This document shows, piece after piece, positions 38,962-50,638 of a stretch of DNA of 64,000 bases (positions within the stretch are counted from its first letter, which is position 1; each line of letters starts with the position of its first letter). The position numbers and the translations under genes were made by a program. The notes below the pieces were generated by a model. It was not told the DNA's origin. It made no database searches and saw only the letters and a list, made by a program, of their open reading frames with translations. The stretch is from Viscum album (Eukaryota; Streptophyta; Magnoliopsida; Santalales; Viscaceae), in contig OY728143.1 of assembly GCA_963277665.1 (NCBI GenBank), positions 233,483,591 to 233,547,590 of the forward strand. Direction: 5' to 3'.

Positions 38962-41900
38962 TTTACATCCCATCATTTTGGGAATGAAATATTGTGTTCG
39001 GTAGTGTACATGATATGCCTCATTGAGCTTAAAAGAAGAACTAAATATTATTATTTAATGTGGAAGTTATCACATAGTCAAATGAATGGAAGGAATGAAT
39101 AGGATTAACTGAATTATGAAAATATAGATTACACAGGTATATATAATTTACTCAGTAGTGATCAATTAATTATAAACAAAAATAAAACCCTTTTTATAAT
39201 AAAAGAAAATATTTATCAAAAAAATATGAAAATGAAAATAAGATTGTTTATAAAATAACAAAATCTATCTTGTTAGATTATATTATTGAAATATATATAT
39301 AAATATATATAATATATCCACTTTAATAATTATAATTCACATTACACATTTTTTATACACGATATAAGAACAAATTAAATTTTATGGATAAAAGGAGTAT
39401 TTTTCTTAAATAGCATTTTTCTAAACCATTTGACGAAGAATATATTTAAAATATAGTTTTTGAAACATTTATAAATTACATATAAAATAATTAAACTTTT
39501 TATTTGAATAATTAGTAACTTAATATACTTTGAATTAATTTTTGGTAATTTTATAATAAGTTTAACGTTTCTACGAATTGTGAATAAACACATAATTTTA
39601 TTTGAAAGTACATTTTCATAAAATATATTTATAATGTTAAACTATATATTTAAATGGTTTAAAAGTTTAAATAAATAAAATATCTGTATTAAATTCTTTT
39701 TTTTGTTATTTTAATCAATTTAACATTTAAATTTGATATAAAATTTTATTAAACATTTAGAAATTTTTACATTAACCACCTTTCTCGCCACGTCGGTGGG
39801 ATTAGTATTATAATTAATTTAGCCACATCTATAAATTTAATTTTGAAAACCATAGTCACACAGTAGTAAAAAATATCATATTTATAGTCTAATAGGATAA
39901 AATTAATTTTTATTCATTCGAAAATGTAATATTAGTAATTATTTTTATTAACACGATTATATGTAAATATGGGTAATTAGTGGTCAAAATAATATTAGAA
40001 AATATTATAAAATTACCCTAACAATTGTCATAATTTTTTTGGATGAGTTACTGTAAACCAAATTAATCCTTGGGTTTATTTTGTGAGCTCATTGATCCAC
40101 TTGGATGATTTAAGACAATAATATTATTATATATCAAGAAAGTTGAATTTTTTCATATTTTAATTTTTAACAAATGAAATACCTTTAATATGAATTTATA
40201 TAGGTGATATGTTTGACTATAAATATTAATTTTAAATATATAATATTTTATATAAATTATATATATTTATTTATAAATTTTAGAGGAAAAATATTTATCT
40301 TAAATGGTAACAAAATTACGAAAAAAAATTGTTTAATTAATGGAGGAGTCAAATAAATGATATTAAAATTATAAAAATAAGAAAAGTGATATAATTAATG
40401 TAATAAATTAATTTTATCGAATAAGTTTACATGATAGGGATTTTTTAATATTGTTTTTTAGAAGATTTAAATTCTTTATGATATTTTTAAAAACGAAATT
40501 AATTAATACTGTCAAAATTGACATTAATAATATTTGAAAATAAATAATATCTTTTTAAATGATATAAAATTCCTAAAAATACAATCTTCATCCATATAAT
40601 TTTGATCTGTCCTAAAATTCCATAAATGAATTATTTAGTGGTCGTTTGTAATTTTATAGTAATTATATTAACCCTCAATGTGTAAATTACACCATAACTT
40701 TTTAAGGGTTTAAACGGTTAAATAAATGTTAAAACAAAAAGATAAGGATTAAAAAATTATTTAAAACTGTCCAAAATTATTGGATCTATATCATTATACC
40801 CTTATCAACATAATATAAAATTTGAGCTATTTAATGGACACTTTTCAATTAAAATAACATATATATCAATTATGTTAAGGATACATACAAAATGTGACTC
40901 TCTTTGAATAAAATAACTTTCAGGTTTCCACTAGAGCCAAAATAAAGATATGAATTAAAAACATGTCTACATTGATCTAAATGAAATTATTTTTTTATAT
41001 TAATTTATTTTAAATTTTTATAAATAATATAATTACATTAAAATATTATTCAATGGTAAAAAATATTAATTTAATTAGTAGAAAAATAAAAATATATATT
41101 TTATTAATATTAATTTTCATATATTATGGATGTTTTAATGTCTATAATTAATTTTATAGATTTATAAAATGTATTATAGATATTTTATATCATTTTATTG
41201 AATTTACCCTTTTTTATTTATGTATTTGAAGTCAAATTAAATGAATATTATCAAATTTTTACATATGGATATTTTATTGAATTAATAAATTAATAATTTA
41301 TATAAAAATCCCATTAATGTTAAATATTCACAAAGGGTGAAATATATGGCTGAAAAATTCTTCCCTAATCCACATATAGATAATTTTTAAGTCTTTGGAT
41401 CTATAATAGCCATATTATATTTTAATATGGTTGGGTTTCCCAATGTTTACCTCAAATCAATTATAAAAGGTCATACAATATTATGTTTTATTCACACTTT
41501 AAAACATATTTGGAAAATCAAGGTACCTCCCAAATCCATTCCTAGAATCCCTCTTCACACTCTATATTGTAATTTGAGGAAAACAGCCATCATTATATTT
41601 GTTAAGGTGATAATCAATGGAGATCATTCAGAGAATATATATCTTTTTTATTTAACTATTTCAATTTTATATCTTATCCCACATCATTAAAATATTCATT
41701 ATCCATGATAATATAAAAAATCCACAATCATAAATATATAGAAATTTTATTTTTTTAATATCATTACCTAAATCCAACTCATCTTTCATCAAATGTGCAT
41801 ATAATTAATCATTTGTGCGTACATGTGAACTATCACCTCCACGAATATATATAATTCATTTTTCATTACCATCTATCAAGACTATTTAAAATGATGTAAT

Positions 41901-43920
41901 TTATGATTTTATATGATATTAATCAAAAATTTATAAATATAAGATAATAATATATAAATTACATTCTTAAATTCCATGAACGTAAAAATGATAATGCCAT
42001 TCATGCGTACTTATGAACTATCAGCTCCACAATGTGATTTGATTCATTTTTATTCACCACATCAAATAAATAATAAAGATAAGTATTTTTAAATTAATAA
42101 TATTATATTAAAGATATTATGATCACTCTGTAAAGATATTATAATATATACCTTTTCCATAATGATCATCAAAAAATGGAAATGTTACTCATGCGTACGT
42201 ACAACCATCCATCTCCACTATTATAACGTTGTTCATTTTTCAAAAAAAAATTAAACAGTTGGTTTTATTTAAAACTATAATTTACGTATAAATTTTATTT
42301 TTATGTCATGGATATTATTCTAGAGATGATGGCCTAATGGATGAATTTTACTATAGACATAAAACCAATGTCATTTTGGACTCATACACCCAATATTATT
42401 ATAATTTCTTATGTGAACATAAATATATATGTAATTGTTACAGCATGGTAATAAGTGATATAAAAATTAATAGTAAACATGAGATGGGTTCTAAATAATT
42501 TAAATAATTAACTTATTTTTTTAAAAGGAATATAAAAAACATAAGTGACAAATCAGACTCATAATATGGGACTTTGTCTCAATATCCTTTCATTAAGGCA
42601 TAGTTTAATGTTATAAATCCACCATCTTTTATTTGGTGTATATAAATCACATTTTACTTATAATTTCTATAATTTATTTATTATTGTTTTATTTATTATT
42701 ATTTTCAATGTTTTCATTTTATAGGGATTAATATTTAAATAATAAAAGTTGTATGGGACACCTTGAATGTTTAAAGATTTAATTGTCAAATATTTTTTTC
42801 CATGTCAATATTCTTGATATTATTTTACATATTAATTTATATAGATATAAAATTATTATAATGGATATTTTACATCTACTTTGATTTTCATTGAAAGGGT
42901 TTCAAAGGAATATTTTTTTTATACTGAATTTTTTGGGAAAATAAAAAATGAATGCTCTATTATTAACATACATGTTTACATTGACTTTATCGCCGCCATT
43001 AGAATTATTTTAATTTTGGATACCCATTCAAGATTTATTGTTTCATTAAAAATCTTTTTTATATTTTTGTATTTTGGTTTTGAAATGGTTGTTTATAAGA
43101 AAGGTGTATTTTGTGTTGAAATCATCTTTTAAATGATAATATCATTTCAATATCTATAATTTATCTTCACATGAGTTTAATTGAGTTATTAAAATAAGGA
43201 ACTATTTTATTACTTGTTGTGGTTCATAGAAATTAGAAATAAAGGGTTCATTGGTATAAATCTGGTTGATCTGAAAATATATTAAACTATCATTGTTCCC
43301 AGTTAGCATTCCAATTCATTGGGTACCCTAGTGATGGAAGTCGACCATATGGATATTAAATTTAAAAGGGTTAAATATGGGTTTGGCAGGGGATGTGTGA
43401 AATGATATTCTAATGTACCAATATTGATTATGTATGATTTCAAATGAGTTTTTTTTAATCATTTATTTTAAAAGCTAATATAAATAATCACTCTAAAGTA
43501 ATGATATTTATGTTATTGAAAAAAAATACATGTTCCCAGGGAAAGTTTGTTTCAAGGGTTCCCATTTTTTAATGAAATAATGGTTTCCTTTCAGTTTGTG
43601 TCACAAACTATTATTTTGTGTGAATCCCATGTTTTGAAATTATATTTAATGTGTTCTATGATGATTAGGTAGAAGGATGAGGTCATCAATAAAGTATTTA
43701 TGTCTTTTAATGAAATGAAGACATGTTTTAATTTAAAAGCTATTAGCTTTTTTAAAAAATTGATACTGAGTAAAAGGAAAAATATATAATGTATGGGTTT
43801 ATTATGAAAGTTTTTTTCTTAATTCTCTAAAACACCAGACCAAAAATTTATTCGAAAAAATAAACTGATTTATTGTTTAATATTATTTGAATATGTAATG
43901 TTTAAGGCTTGGTTTTTACA
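38962..43920 (+). mobile_element. Element C, 3' LTR (intact length)
   Basis: Uninterrupted 4.96 kb LTR, starting TTTACATCCC (from TGTAACATCCC) and ending TTTTTACA. It is the reference copy that shows the 5' LTR was split by B and D, because it runs straight through both sites (near 41000 and 42150). It contains three tandem copies of the shared motif (41808-41860, 41989-42050 and 42181-42240). Chance open frames such as 41427-41690 and 42881-43132 have no domain and are not kept in the other LTR. GAAAA follows its end and GAAAT precedes the 5' LTR, a four-of-five target duplication. Confidence 0.88.
41808..42240 (+). promoter_or_regulatory. Three tandem copies of a shared LTR motif
   Basis: Three units of about 50 bp spaced about 190 bp apart, each with a TGCGTAC word, then about 15 bases, then CTCCAC, then TTCATTTT. 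The clearest spellings are CATGCGTACTTATGAACTAT (42003) and CATGCGTACGTACAACCATC (42190). All three also occur in the 5' LTR (31961, 32143 and 35601), so they came before insertion. The same motif lies in the LTRs of element B in the matching element orientation. A promoter or packaging role is inference. Confidence 0.6.
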
Positions 43921-44484
43921 GAAAATAATTAATCTCATAATAAATATATAGAAAACATCTTATAAAGAACCCATTAAACTAAAATGGGAATAAGAAATGT
44001 ACTACTTTATGATTAAATAACATCATATTTCAGCATTATCACTAAACATTATTTTATATCCAATTACTGTCTACTTATAATACCACGTCACTTATTCATG
44101 ATAAATTCTTACATTAACCAACCTCATGAATATGTACATTTTATTCGATAATATAATTCATATTTCAAAAAAAATATTTTTAATGAAATTACTTATTTGT
44201 TGTTAAATATTCTAAAAACCATTCTCATTGAATTAGTTCATTACTCAATTAGTACCTTTAATCCTACGCACTATGGGAAATCTACAAATATTTAAGGAAG
44301 CATATTGCTAAAATTTATTTTTCAGTGATTCAAATTAATTTCAAAAATAAAAAAAAAGATCCATACTTGAGAATACCATATGAAAATAATTCTGAAAATA
44401 TTTTTCATAAAAACTAGTATCCAATAAAAAAAAATATTAATTTTTAACCAATACAATATCAGAAAACTCCCTCTTCACTATAAA
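43921..44484. other. AT-rich spacer between elements C and E
   Basis: About 560 bp of AT-rich DNA with no recognised gene or repeat. It ends ATAAA (44480-44484), the left target duplication of element E. It was once continuous with 53786-53947. Confidence 0.6.
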
Positions 44485-45059
44485 TGTCACACCCCAACCG
44501 ACGCTTTATCTTAATTTAATTATTTTGGGTCTTACTTTTGAGCCGCGGTTTGAACGGGTTCTATTTTTAAAAAATTTGGATCTTATATGGGTGTGTGACT
44601 GTGTGTAGTGCCCAAATTTAATAAGATAAAGTTTTATGATTTAATTTATTATTACACGGCCACACAACTGTGCTCGTGATCATGCGTGCATATGTGTGCG
44701 GTGTCCAGGTGAATAATTAATGCAATTATTTTGCACCTGGTTTTTTTATTACTTTAGATTTATTATTAGTGTTATTATTATTTAAGTTAATGTTTCAATT
44801 AATTTATTATTATTATTATTATTATTATTGTTTCAGTTAATATTATAATTAGTTTTCAAATATTAAATTGTGGTTATAATTGAAAAATTATCTACTTATT
44901 ATTAACAACCTTGTTTTTATTTATATTACCAGTTTTATTTATTTATTTATTATTTCAATGCATTTTATGATTATTTTAATTCCCATTTTATTTTTTTCCA
45001 TGAATTTTGTTTTCTTTATTTTCCATTTCTTCCATTTTTTTCCTATTATTATTTTCAAT

Positions 45060-45640
45060 TTCTTGTTTTTCCTTTTCCCTTTTCCTTCCCTTGGCTCGTC
45101 GTACTACACAGGACCCCTCTAACCCTAAATCGACGCTAAGTTGGTCGCCTCTTCCCTAGTCCGCGCTGCCCAAACCCATATCACCTCTTCACGGCCGGTA
45201 CTTCCTCATTCCCTATGACGTCACAGCTTACAACACCTCTTCCGCCTTCCAGTCTGGCCAGCCTCCCTCCGGCGTGCTCCTCGCCTTCGACCGAAGCTCT
45301 GTCGCCCTTCACTACTCCTGCCCTCCCCACTCGCACCAGCATGCCTCGCCCTGGCCTTCATCACACCGGCTTCCCTCTTTCACCCAGCCGCTCCTCATCC
45401 TCCCTACCACCTTGAGTTGACGCCACCCTCCTGCCTTTCCCGGCCACGCCGTGCCGCACTGATTGCGCCTCCGTTGTCCAGTAGGTCGTCGACTGAACCC
45501 TCCTCCTGCTGCCCTCCCACTCGGTTGAACTCCCCTACTGCCTTCTATTCGGACTGACCACCTCTTCTACCCCTCATCCTCTTTCGGACAGCCGTGACAC
45601 CCCATGTCGTCTTTCACCGAGCTGTACCATCCTCATGTTT
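45060..45640 (+). promoter_or_regulatory. GC-rich, pyrimidine-rich LTR segment (possible transcript leader)
   Basis: After a long T/C-rich run, the sequence turns sharply GC-rich and contains CTCTAACCCTAAATCG (45117), which includes a telo-box-like AACCCTAA. It carries a 66-codon frame at 45215-45415 rich in Ser and Pro (for example SSLASLPPACSSPSTEA). The second LTR has the equivalent frame at 51347-51631 (VLASLPPVCSSPSTEA) but a different start and end, and the telo-box reads AACCATAA. The shift in composition is consistent with the transcribed R/U5 leader of the LTR. Coding is possible but unproven, because the frame ends differ between copies. Confidence 0.4.
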
Positions 45641-46982
45641 TGTCCATCCGCGCGCGCACCACTCCCTTTGATGCATTTTTTTTCAGCAGCTCTCCTTTTT
45701 CATTTTTCGGCACCACGCAATCTCAGATAGAATCTCAGGCCCCTTTCCATAAGTTTACTATACCTCAGTTGATAGTTCTTTTAATTTTTCTATGTAGAAA
45801 TTTGGGTTTTGGATTCGCGTTTGGTACGATTATGGTGTAATTTCTATGATTGCTTGTTTTTAGGGCTTATTTGTGTTTTTTATGGTGTGTTCGGCATGCG
45901 GCGGGAGTTTCGTGCCAAGATCACGAGGTTTCCTACATTCCAAGGTAGTTAGTTCCACTCTTAATTATCATCTGATTAAATTAAATTTCAAGTTTAATTA
46001 ATTTAGTATGTTATTTAATTAATTTGCATTGTGTGAAATTGTTATTCTTTGATGTTTGATTTCATCTTAATTCTTTGCTAGCATGTTTATATTATGTGTG
46101 TGTGTTTTCTATTGAATACTCACATCTCATTGTTAGTGATTTTTAAATTCTGCACTTAGCTTATTATGTTTTGCAATTCGAGTGAACTATATTTTTAACA
46201 TATTTTCATGTTAATTTTCTCATAAAATAATGTTTTGTGCGGGTTAATGGGTGATTCCAAGTTACTTCTTTAAAATTGTATTATGATATTTTTTTTGGCT
46301 TATTAGGTTGTGTAAGTATTTTCATCAAATAGTTGGGTGGTGCAGGTCATAATTTAAATTGTATTTGAGTGCGTGTGGTGTTGGAATGTGTTTTGGATTT
46401 GTAAATAGTCACTTTTTTGTGTGTAAAACCATGTGGACCCTTTTTTCTAATGTTTTATAAACTTTTTAAGTGGTTTGTTAAATTATGTTAATGGTGTGAG
46501 ATGTGTTTGGAAAATGTTTTAGTGGGTGTATTAATTCAAATGGTTGTTGTGTGTGAAAATGGTTGTTTTGGCATGTGGGGTGTCTTGTTTTGTTTGAGTG
46601 TAGGATTATGACATGTGACATGAACTCTGAACTATGTGAGCACAAACGGGAAGCCTGGGAACTAGGTGGGTGGACTAGGACTAGTGTGCTAGTGATTTGG
46701 AAGTGGCATCACCCCGATTTCACTTAGATGGATTGACGATTACAACACTAACTAAACTTTTGGATGATGTTTGGAGACCACTAGGTTATGGATGTGTTTC
46801 CCTACTAGTGTCTCGTGTATGAGAACATATATCATTGTTTTCCTATACCATTGTTCACCAAGACACGAGGTTCTAGGGTTCCACTTATCGCTAGTATCCT
46901 TAGGGCCTCTCCCATGTATTGTGATCCTCTTTTTCTTTGCACTCACCATCGGCACACGGTGTGATGTTGGTGTTACCAAAAA

Positions 46983-47011
<29 letters not shown>
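46983..47011. repeat. GT microsatellite in LTR E1
   Basis: About 14 GT units. At the matching place in the other LTR (53137-53154) the run is much shorter and interrupted, so it expanded after insertion. Confidence 0.9.
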
Positions 47012-47013
<2 letters not shown>

Positions 47014-47637
47014 ATTTAAGTTGTTTTCCATTTAGAGTAGGTTTCCCTTAAAAATTGTTTCCATTAAATTTCTTTAATAACTTATTTATTTTTATTCCAT
47101 TAAACTGCATATGTATTTTTCATTTAATAATTATGTGTGGAACCTTTTCTCGGTGGCATCCTACTGGTATTTTAGCACACACCATACATTCACCCTTGGG
47201 TGTATGTAGATTTTGTTTCTTTTTCATTCCATGTTGAGGCATCTTGCACATCATTGGTGGTTTGCTTGTCAGCGGCGTCCTCTTGTTGGTGTGGTGAATG
47301 TAGTTTAAGGTTGTTTCACCTCATGGTTCTTAGAGAATTGAGTTAGTTTTTTTTAGTTTTCCATTTATTGATGTTCCTTTTTGGGATTTTGGTTCGAGTT
47401 GTAAACTTAAATTTTGACTGTGGATTAATGTCATGTTTGGTTATCTTTTTTTAGTTTTAAGTTATTCAACTTTTTGTCTGTTCTATGTCTATCTATTTGG
47501 GGAAATCGTTCCCAAGTTTTATTTTGATACCCAGGCACTTGTGCCAGCCTGTGGGGATCGGGAACGCCCTTCAGGCCTTGTCGCATACCGGGTCGGGCAC
47601 CGGGTCGGATGGCGACCCGGCCTGGTTTCTGACAAGA

Positions 47638-47650
47638 TGGTATCAGAGGC
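47638..47650 (+). other. Element E primer-binding site (iMet)
   Basis: TGGTATCAGAGGC, four bases after the LTR end GACA. It is an essentially unmutated match to the initiator tRNA-Met complement and confirms the plus orientation. Confidence 0.92.
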
Positions 47651-50620
47651 GGTCTTTGTCCTTGTTATTTGGGATGTCAGGTAGATCAGAGATAGGACTG
47701 TCGGTACTCGAGGGGCAGGTGCAGGAAGAACGTCGTGAACTCTTTCCCGTTCTGATCCTTGAGTTTCCAGGGGTAGTCTGGGATTTATGTTTTTTTTTGG
47801 ATTTTCTCTTTGTGGATGGGGGATGACAGTAGGAGTAAACTGGTACTGTGCGCGGTCTCACATGGAGTAGTGACCCATGTGATTCCCGAGAGTACGGTTC
47901 GACACTCCTAGTGGTTGGCGCTTTCCTAGGGCATGGTCTACTAAACCATGTAGCCAGGTTAGGCACGACCAATAGTTCTCCGTCCAGGTGCTTTAATGTT
48001 TGTGATGTCTTGCTTCAATTTTGGGGATTAGCGTAGAAGTGTTTTCCTTTAAAAATGGAATCAAACTTTGGTGTTGCTCTTAATTTATTTTGGTGTGTGT
48101 TTGGAATGATCTTTTTTTTTGGTGCTTTTCTCTTAAACCTTGTTTCTGGAATTTGGTGTTTGATTTGTCGAAGTTGAATTTCTAAAATAACATCTTGGTT
48201 TATCTGAAATTGAAGTGGATTGTTATATAAATGGAATGCATTTTTGAAATTTGCCTTGAATTTTTGAAATGGTCTTGAAAAAAAGGGTATTTTTGGATAT
48301 TGAGAATGTTTTTTTTTGAAAGTGGAGTATCCTTTTTTCTATCTAGTGGTATTCCTATGGGTTCTCTCATGTGTATGTGGACTTGATTAATGGATAGTTG
48401 GTGAATCATGTGGATGGGGGCCTGAGTGGCATGAAAATTCATACTTCCGAGGCACCATGGAATATCAGTGGTGGTTGATTGATTTCTAAGGTTTCTTCTT
48501 GTTTCCTAGAAAGTAGGCCTTTTTCTTAAATGGGTTTTTGTGCACAAATGGTTTTGGAAATGGAAAAAAATGACATTGCGTTTAGAGTAAAGATGGATTT
48601 TCAAAATAGCTTTTGGGATTGTTCTGCAGTGCTTGGTTTCTCAAGTGAGGGTTTTTCTTTGAAAATGAATTGATGTTTTAAATTGAAATTATTGGATTTG
48701 TTTCTAGAATTTTGATATTTGTTTTGTGATGTTTTTAGAGTTGTGGAAGGTTTTTTTGTGTTTATTGTTTGGGATATTCCCCTAGAAATGTTCCATGGGT
48801 TCTAGTAGGTCTCTCTCGGTTCTTGGCCCAGCTCAGACTCTTAGTGGAGTGGCAGAGTTAGGTTTTGCTCGAAGGTGTCGATTGTTCATAGACGTCGATG
48901 TCAGTTGGATGTCATTGAGTGCTTTGGAAAATTTGGAAGTGTCTCTGGTTTTGGAGGAACTCTAGATGTTGTTTATGTGTAAGTTGTCTCAAGAATGTTT
49001 GGAGGAGCGATACTAAACCAGCAAATGGTGATTGTTCTATTTTCGTTGAAAATAGCGATGTCTTGAGTAGCCCTCAAGAATAGTATCAATCCGTAGATGT
49101 ACCTAAGTGAAGGCAAAGGAAAGTGGTGGATCTCTTAGGTGCTTGACCAATCAATAGAGGGTGAAGCAGGTATGTTGACCTTTCTGATGAGCTAGTTTCT
49201 TGTTCCCCATAGGTTGTCTAGAATGATCACTTTAAAGCTCGTAATAGTTGTTGGTCCCATTTATATTGTGGTAAGTGAATGTTCCTCGTCTGATGAGGAT
49301 TGTGAACCAAATATACTTGTTCTTGGAGGTCCCCTTCCATTAGTTTGTGTCACGCATTTGACAGACCGCTCAATTCCCTATCTCTAGGGTGGACAGTCGG
49401 GCTCTCTAAGTTGTTCTCCGCAATTCTCAGTTGGTGAGTTGGCGAAGTAGACGCTTGGGGTAGGAGGAGAATTATGCAGGAGGATTTTCCAGTGGAGGAA
49501 GTTCCAGTCAGAGGTGGTCATCTTATGACTGCAAGGTGGTAGATTCTTCATACATCAGTTCCCCAACCATAGGTCTCGGTGTGAAGCTTGCGCGTAGTCA
49601 AAACTCATCGGACATGGGACGGGCTTGGTCTAACTAAAGTCTGCAATGTCGGGATGGGGACAAATTAAATTTCCCTATTGCGATACCATATCTTAAGGCC
49701 TTGTATCTTTGTTTTGGTCTTAATTTATGAGAGTTCCTCTTGGGTCTTAAAGAGGTCTGAAGAATCAGTATTCTTGTAAAATTGGTGGGTGTGTTCTGTG
49801 AACCTTCTCATGGTCAGTTATGGATTAGAATTGTACTCGTCTTGGAGATTCTCATGTCTTGTGGAGTTGAAGTGCACCTGTCTAGTTCACCTCTTGGTTA
49901 GGGGTTTCTACTATCAAAGCTATCTCATGTGGCAGAGTGTTGTCCACTGTAGGAATAATCAGTGCAGGTTGGCATGTGTGGTGGGTTTGTGATTAAGGGT
50001 TCAGTTAGTATTGCTCAAAGTAAACTGGGATGCCCATGTGGGTTCCGTGGTGTTAGGAAATTTCTAAATGGTGGGGAGACGCACCTCGGTTCTCGCTGAT
50101 GTCCCCTCTTGTGTTGGTTAAACATAGAGAGATTGGATGGTCAAGCAAGTGTTTGATGTTTGACTAAGCTTGTGAGTCATTTGGTTGGGAGAACCAATGT
50201 TTGACGAGAGTCCTAACATGGTGGGGAGACCACCATATGATGAACTTGTGGAAAAACTTTGTTTTCAATGTGTTCTTGGTAGAGCAGCCCCTTACTTATG
50301 CTCCGCCCGACCTCGACCATGCTAATTGGTTATCTTGAGTAGTGGGTCTCTTGAATATCATTCTTCAAGATCTCGAGTGGCCCTAGTGATCCCTAAGTTA
50401 GTGGTCGAGGTGTTCCATGTTTTAGTTGTGTTTGGAGGTGAGTTCCTTGCTTTTGGTTATTTTTTCGTAGTGTTTTGGGCTTTGAGTTCTTTGAAGTTTC
50501 AGGTCATGGGTGTTTTGAATGCCCGATCTTCAGGTGATTGAGGTTTTTTTTAGGTGTCTTCATGGTATCACTTGGAAACCTTGGTTGACCTAGACTTTGG
50601 GACTTTCAGGGGGAAGAAAG
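47651..50620 (+). mobile_element. Element E interior, no gag-pol
   Basis: Three kilobases with no recognisable gag, protease, reverse transcriptase or integrase in any frame, even though the LTRs are well preserved, so decay alone is a poor explanation. This makes E another LARD-like non-autonomous element. Open frames of 60-113 codons (47485-47826, 47643-47972 minus, 49789-49992, 50326-50541) show no domains, and the first runs across the LTR edge and primer-binding site. A PPT-like phrase ATGGTGGGGAGAC occurs at 50068 and 50218 and, as ATGGTGGGGATAA, at 50625. Confidence 0.75.
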
Positions 50621-50638
50621 TGTCATGGTGGGGATAAT
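50621..50638 (+). other. Element E polypurine tract
   Basis: CATGGTGGGGATAA ends at the 3' LTR start, preceded by GGGGGAAGAAAG about 15 bases earlier. Either purine run could prime; the nearer one fits position best. Confidence 0.7.

Larger units (their letters stand above)
44485..47634 (+). mobile_element. Element E, 5' LTR
   Basis: Plus-strand LTR of 3.15 kb, from TGTCACACCCC to GGTTTCTGACA. It aligns with 50639-53780 at roughly 87% by eye, the closest LTR pair in the window, so E is the youngest insertion. Inside are a TTA microsatellite (44804-44829), a long pyrimidine-rich run (44970-45120), a GC-rich segment (45120-45640) and a GT repeat (46983-47011). The LTR start TGTCACACCCC is common in Tekay/Del-type chromoviruses. 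The open frames are discussed separately and none is a recognised protein. Confidence 0.93.

Noticed and set aside
44804..44829. TTA microsatellite in LTR E1 as a regulatory array
   Set aside because: Simple repeat with a shorter interrupted copy in the other LTR; nothing more can be supported.
46752..47019. Matching minus-strand frames at 46752-46979 and 52905-53132 (and plus-strand frames opposite)
   Set aside because: They are the same LTR position in the two copies of E, so similarity is from LTR identity. No domain was recognised and the plus-strand frame runs into the GT repeat.
47433..47972. Frames at the 5' LTR/interior junction of E
   Set aside because: They cross the LTR end and primer-binding site or run antisense to it, and contain no gag-like sequence.
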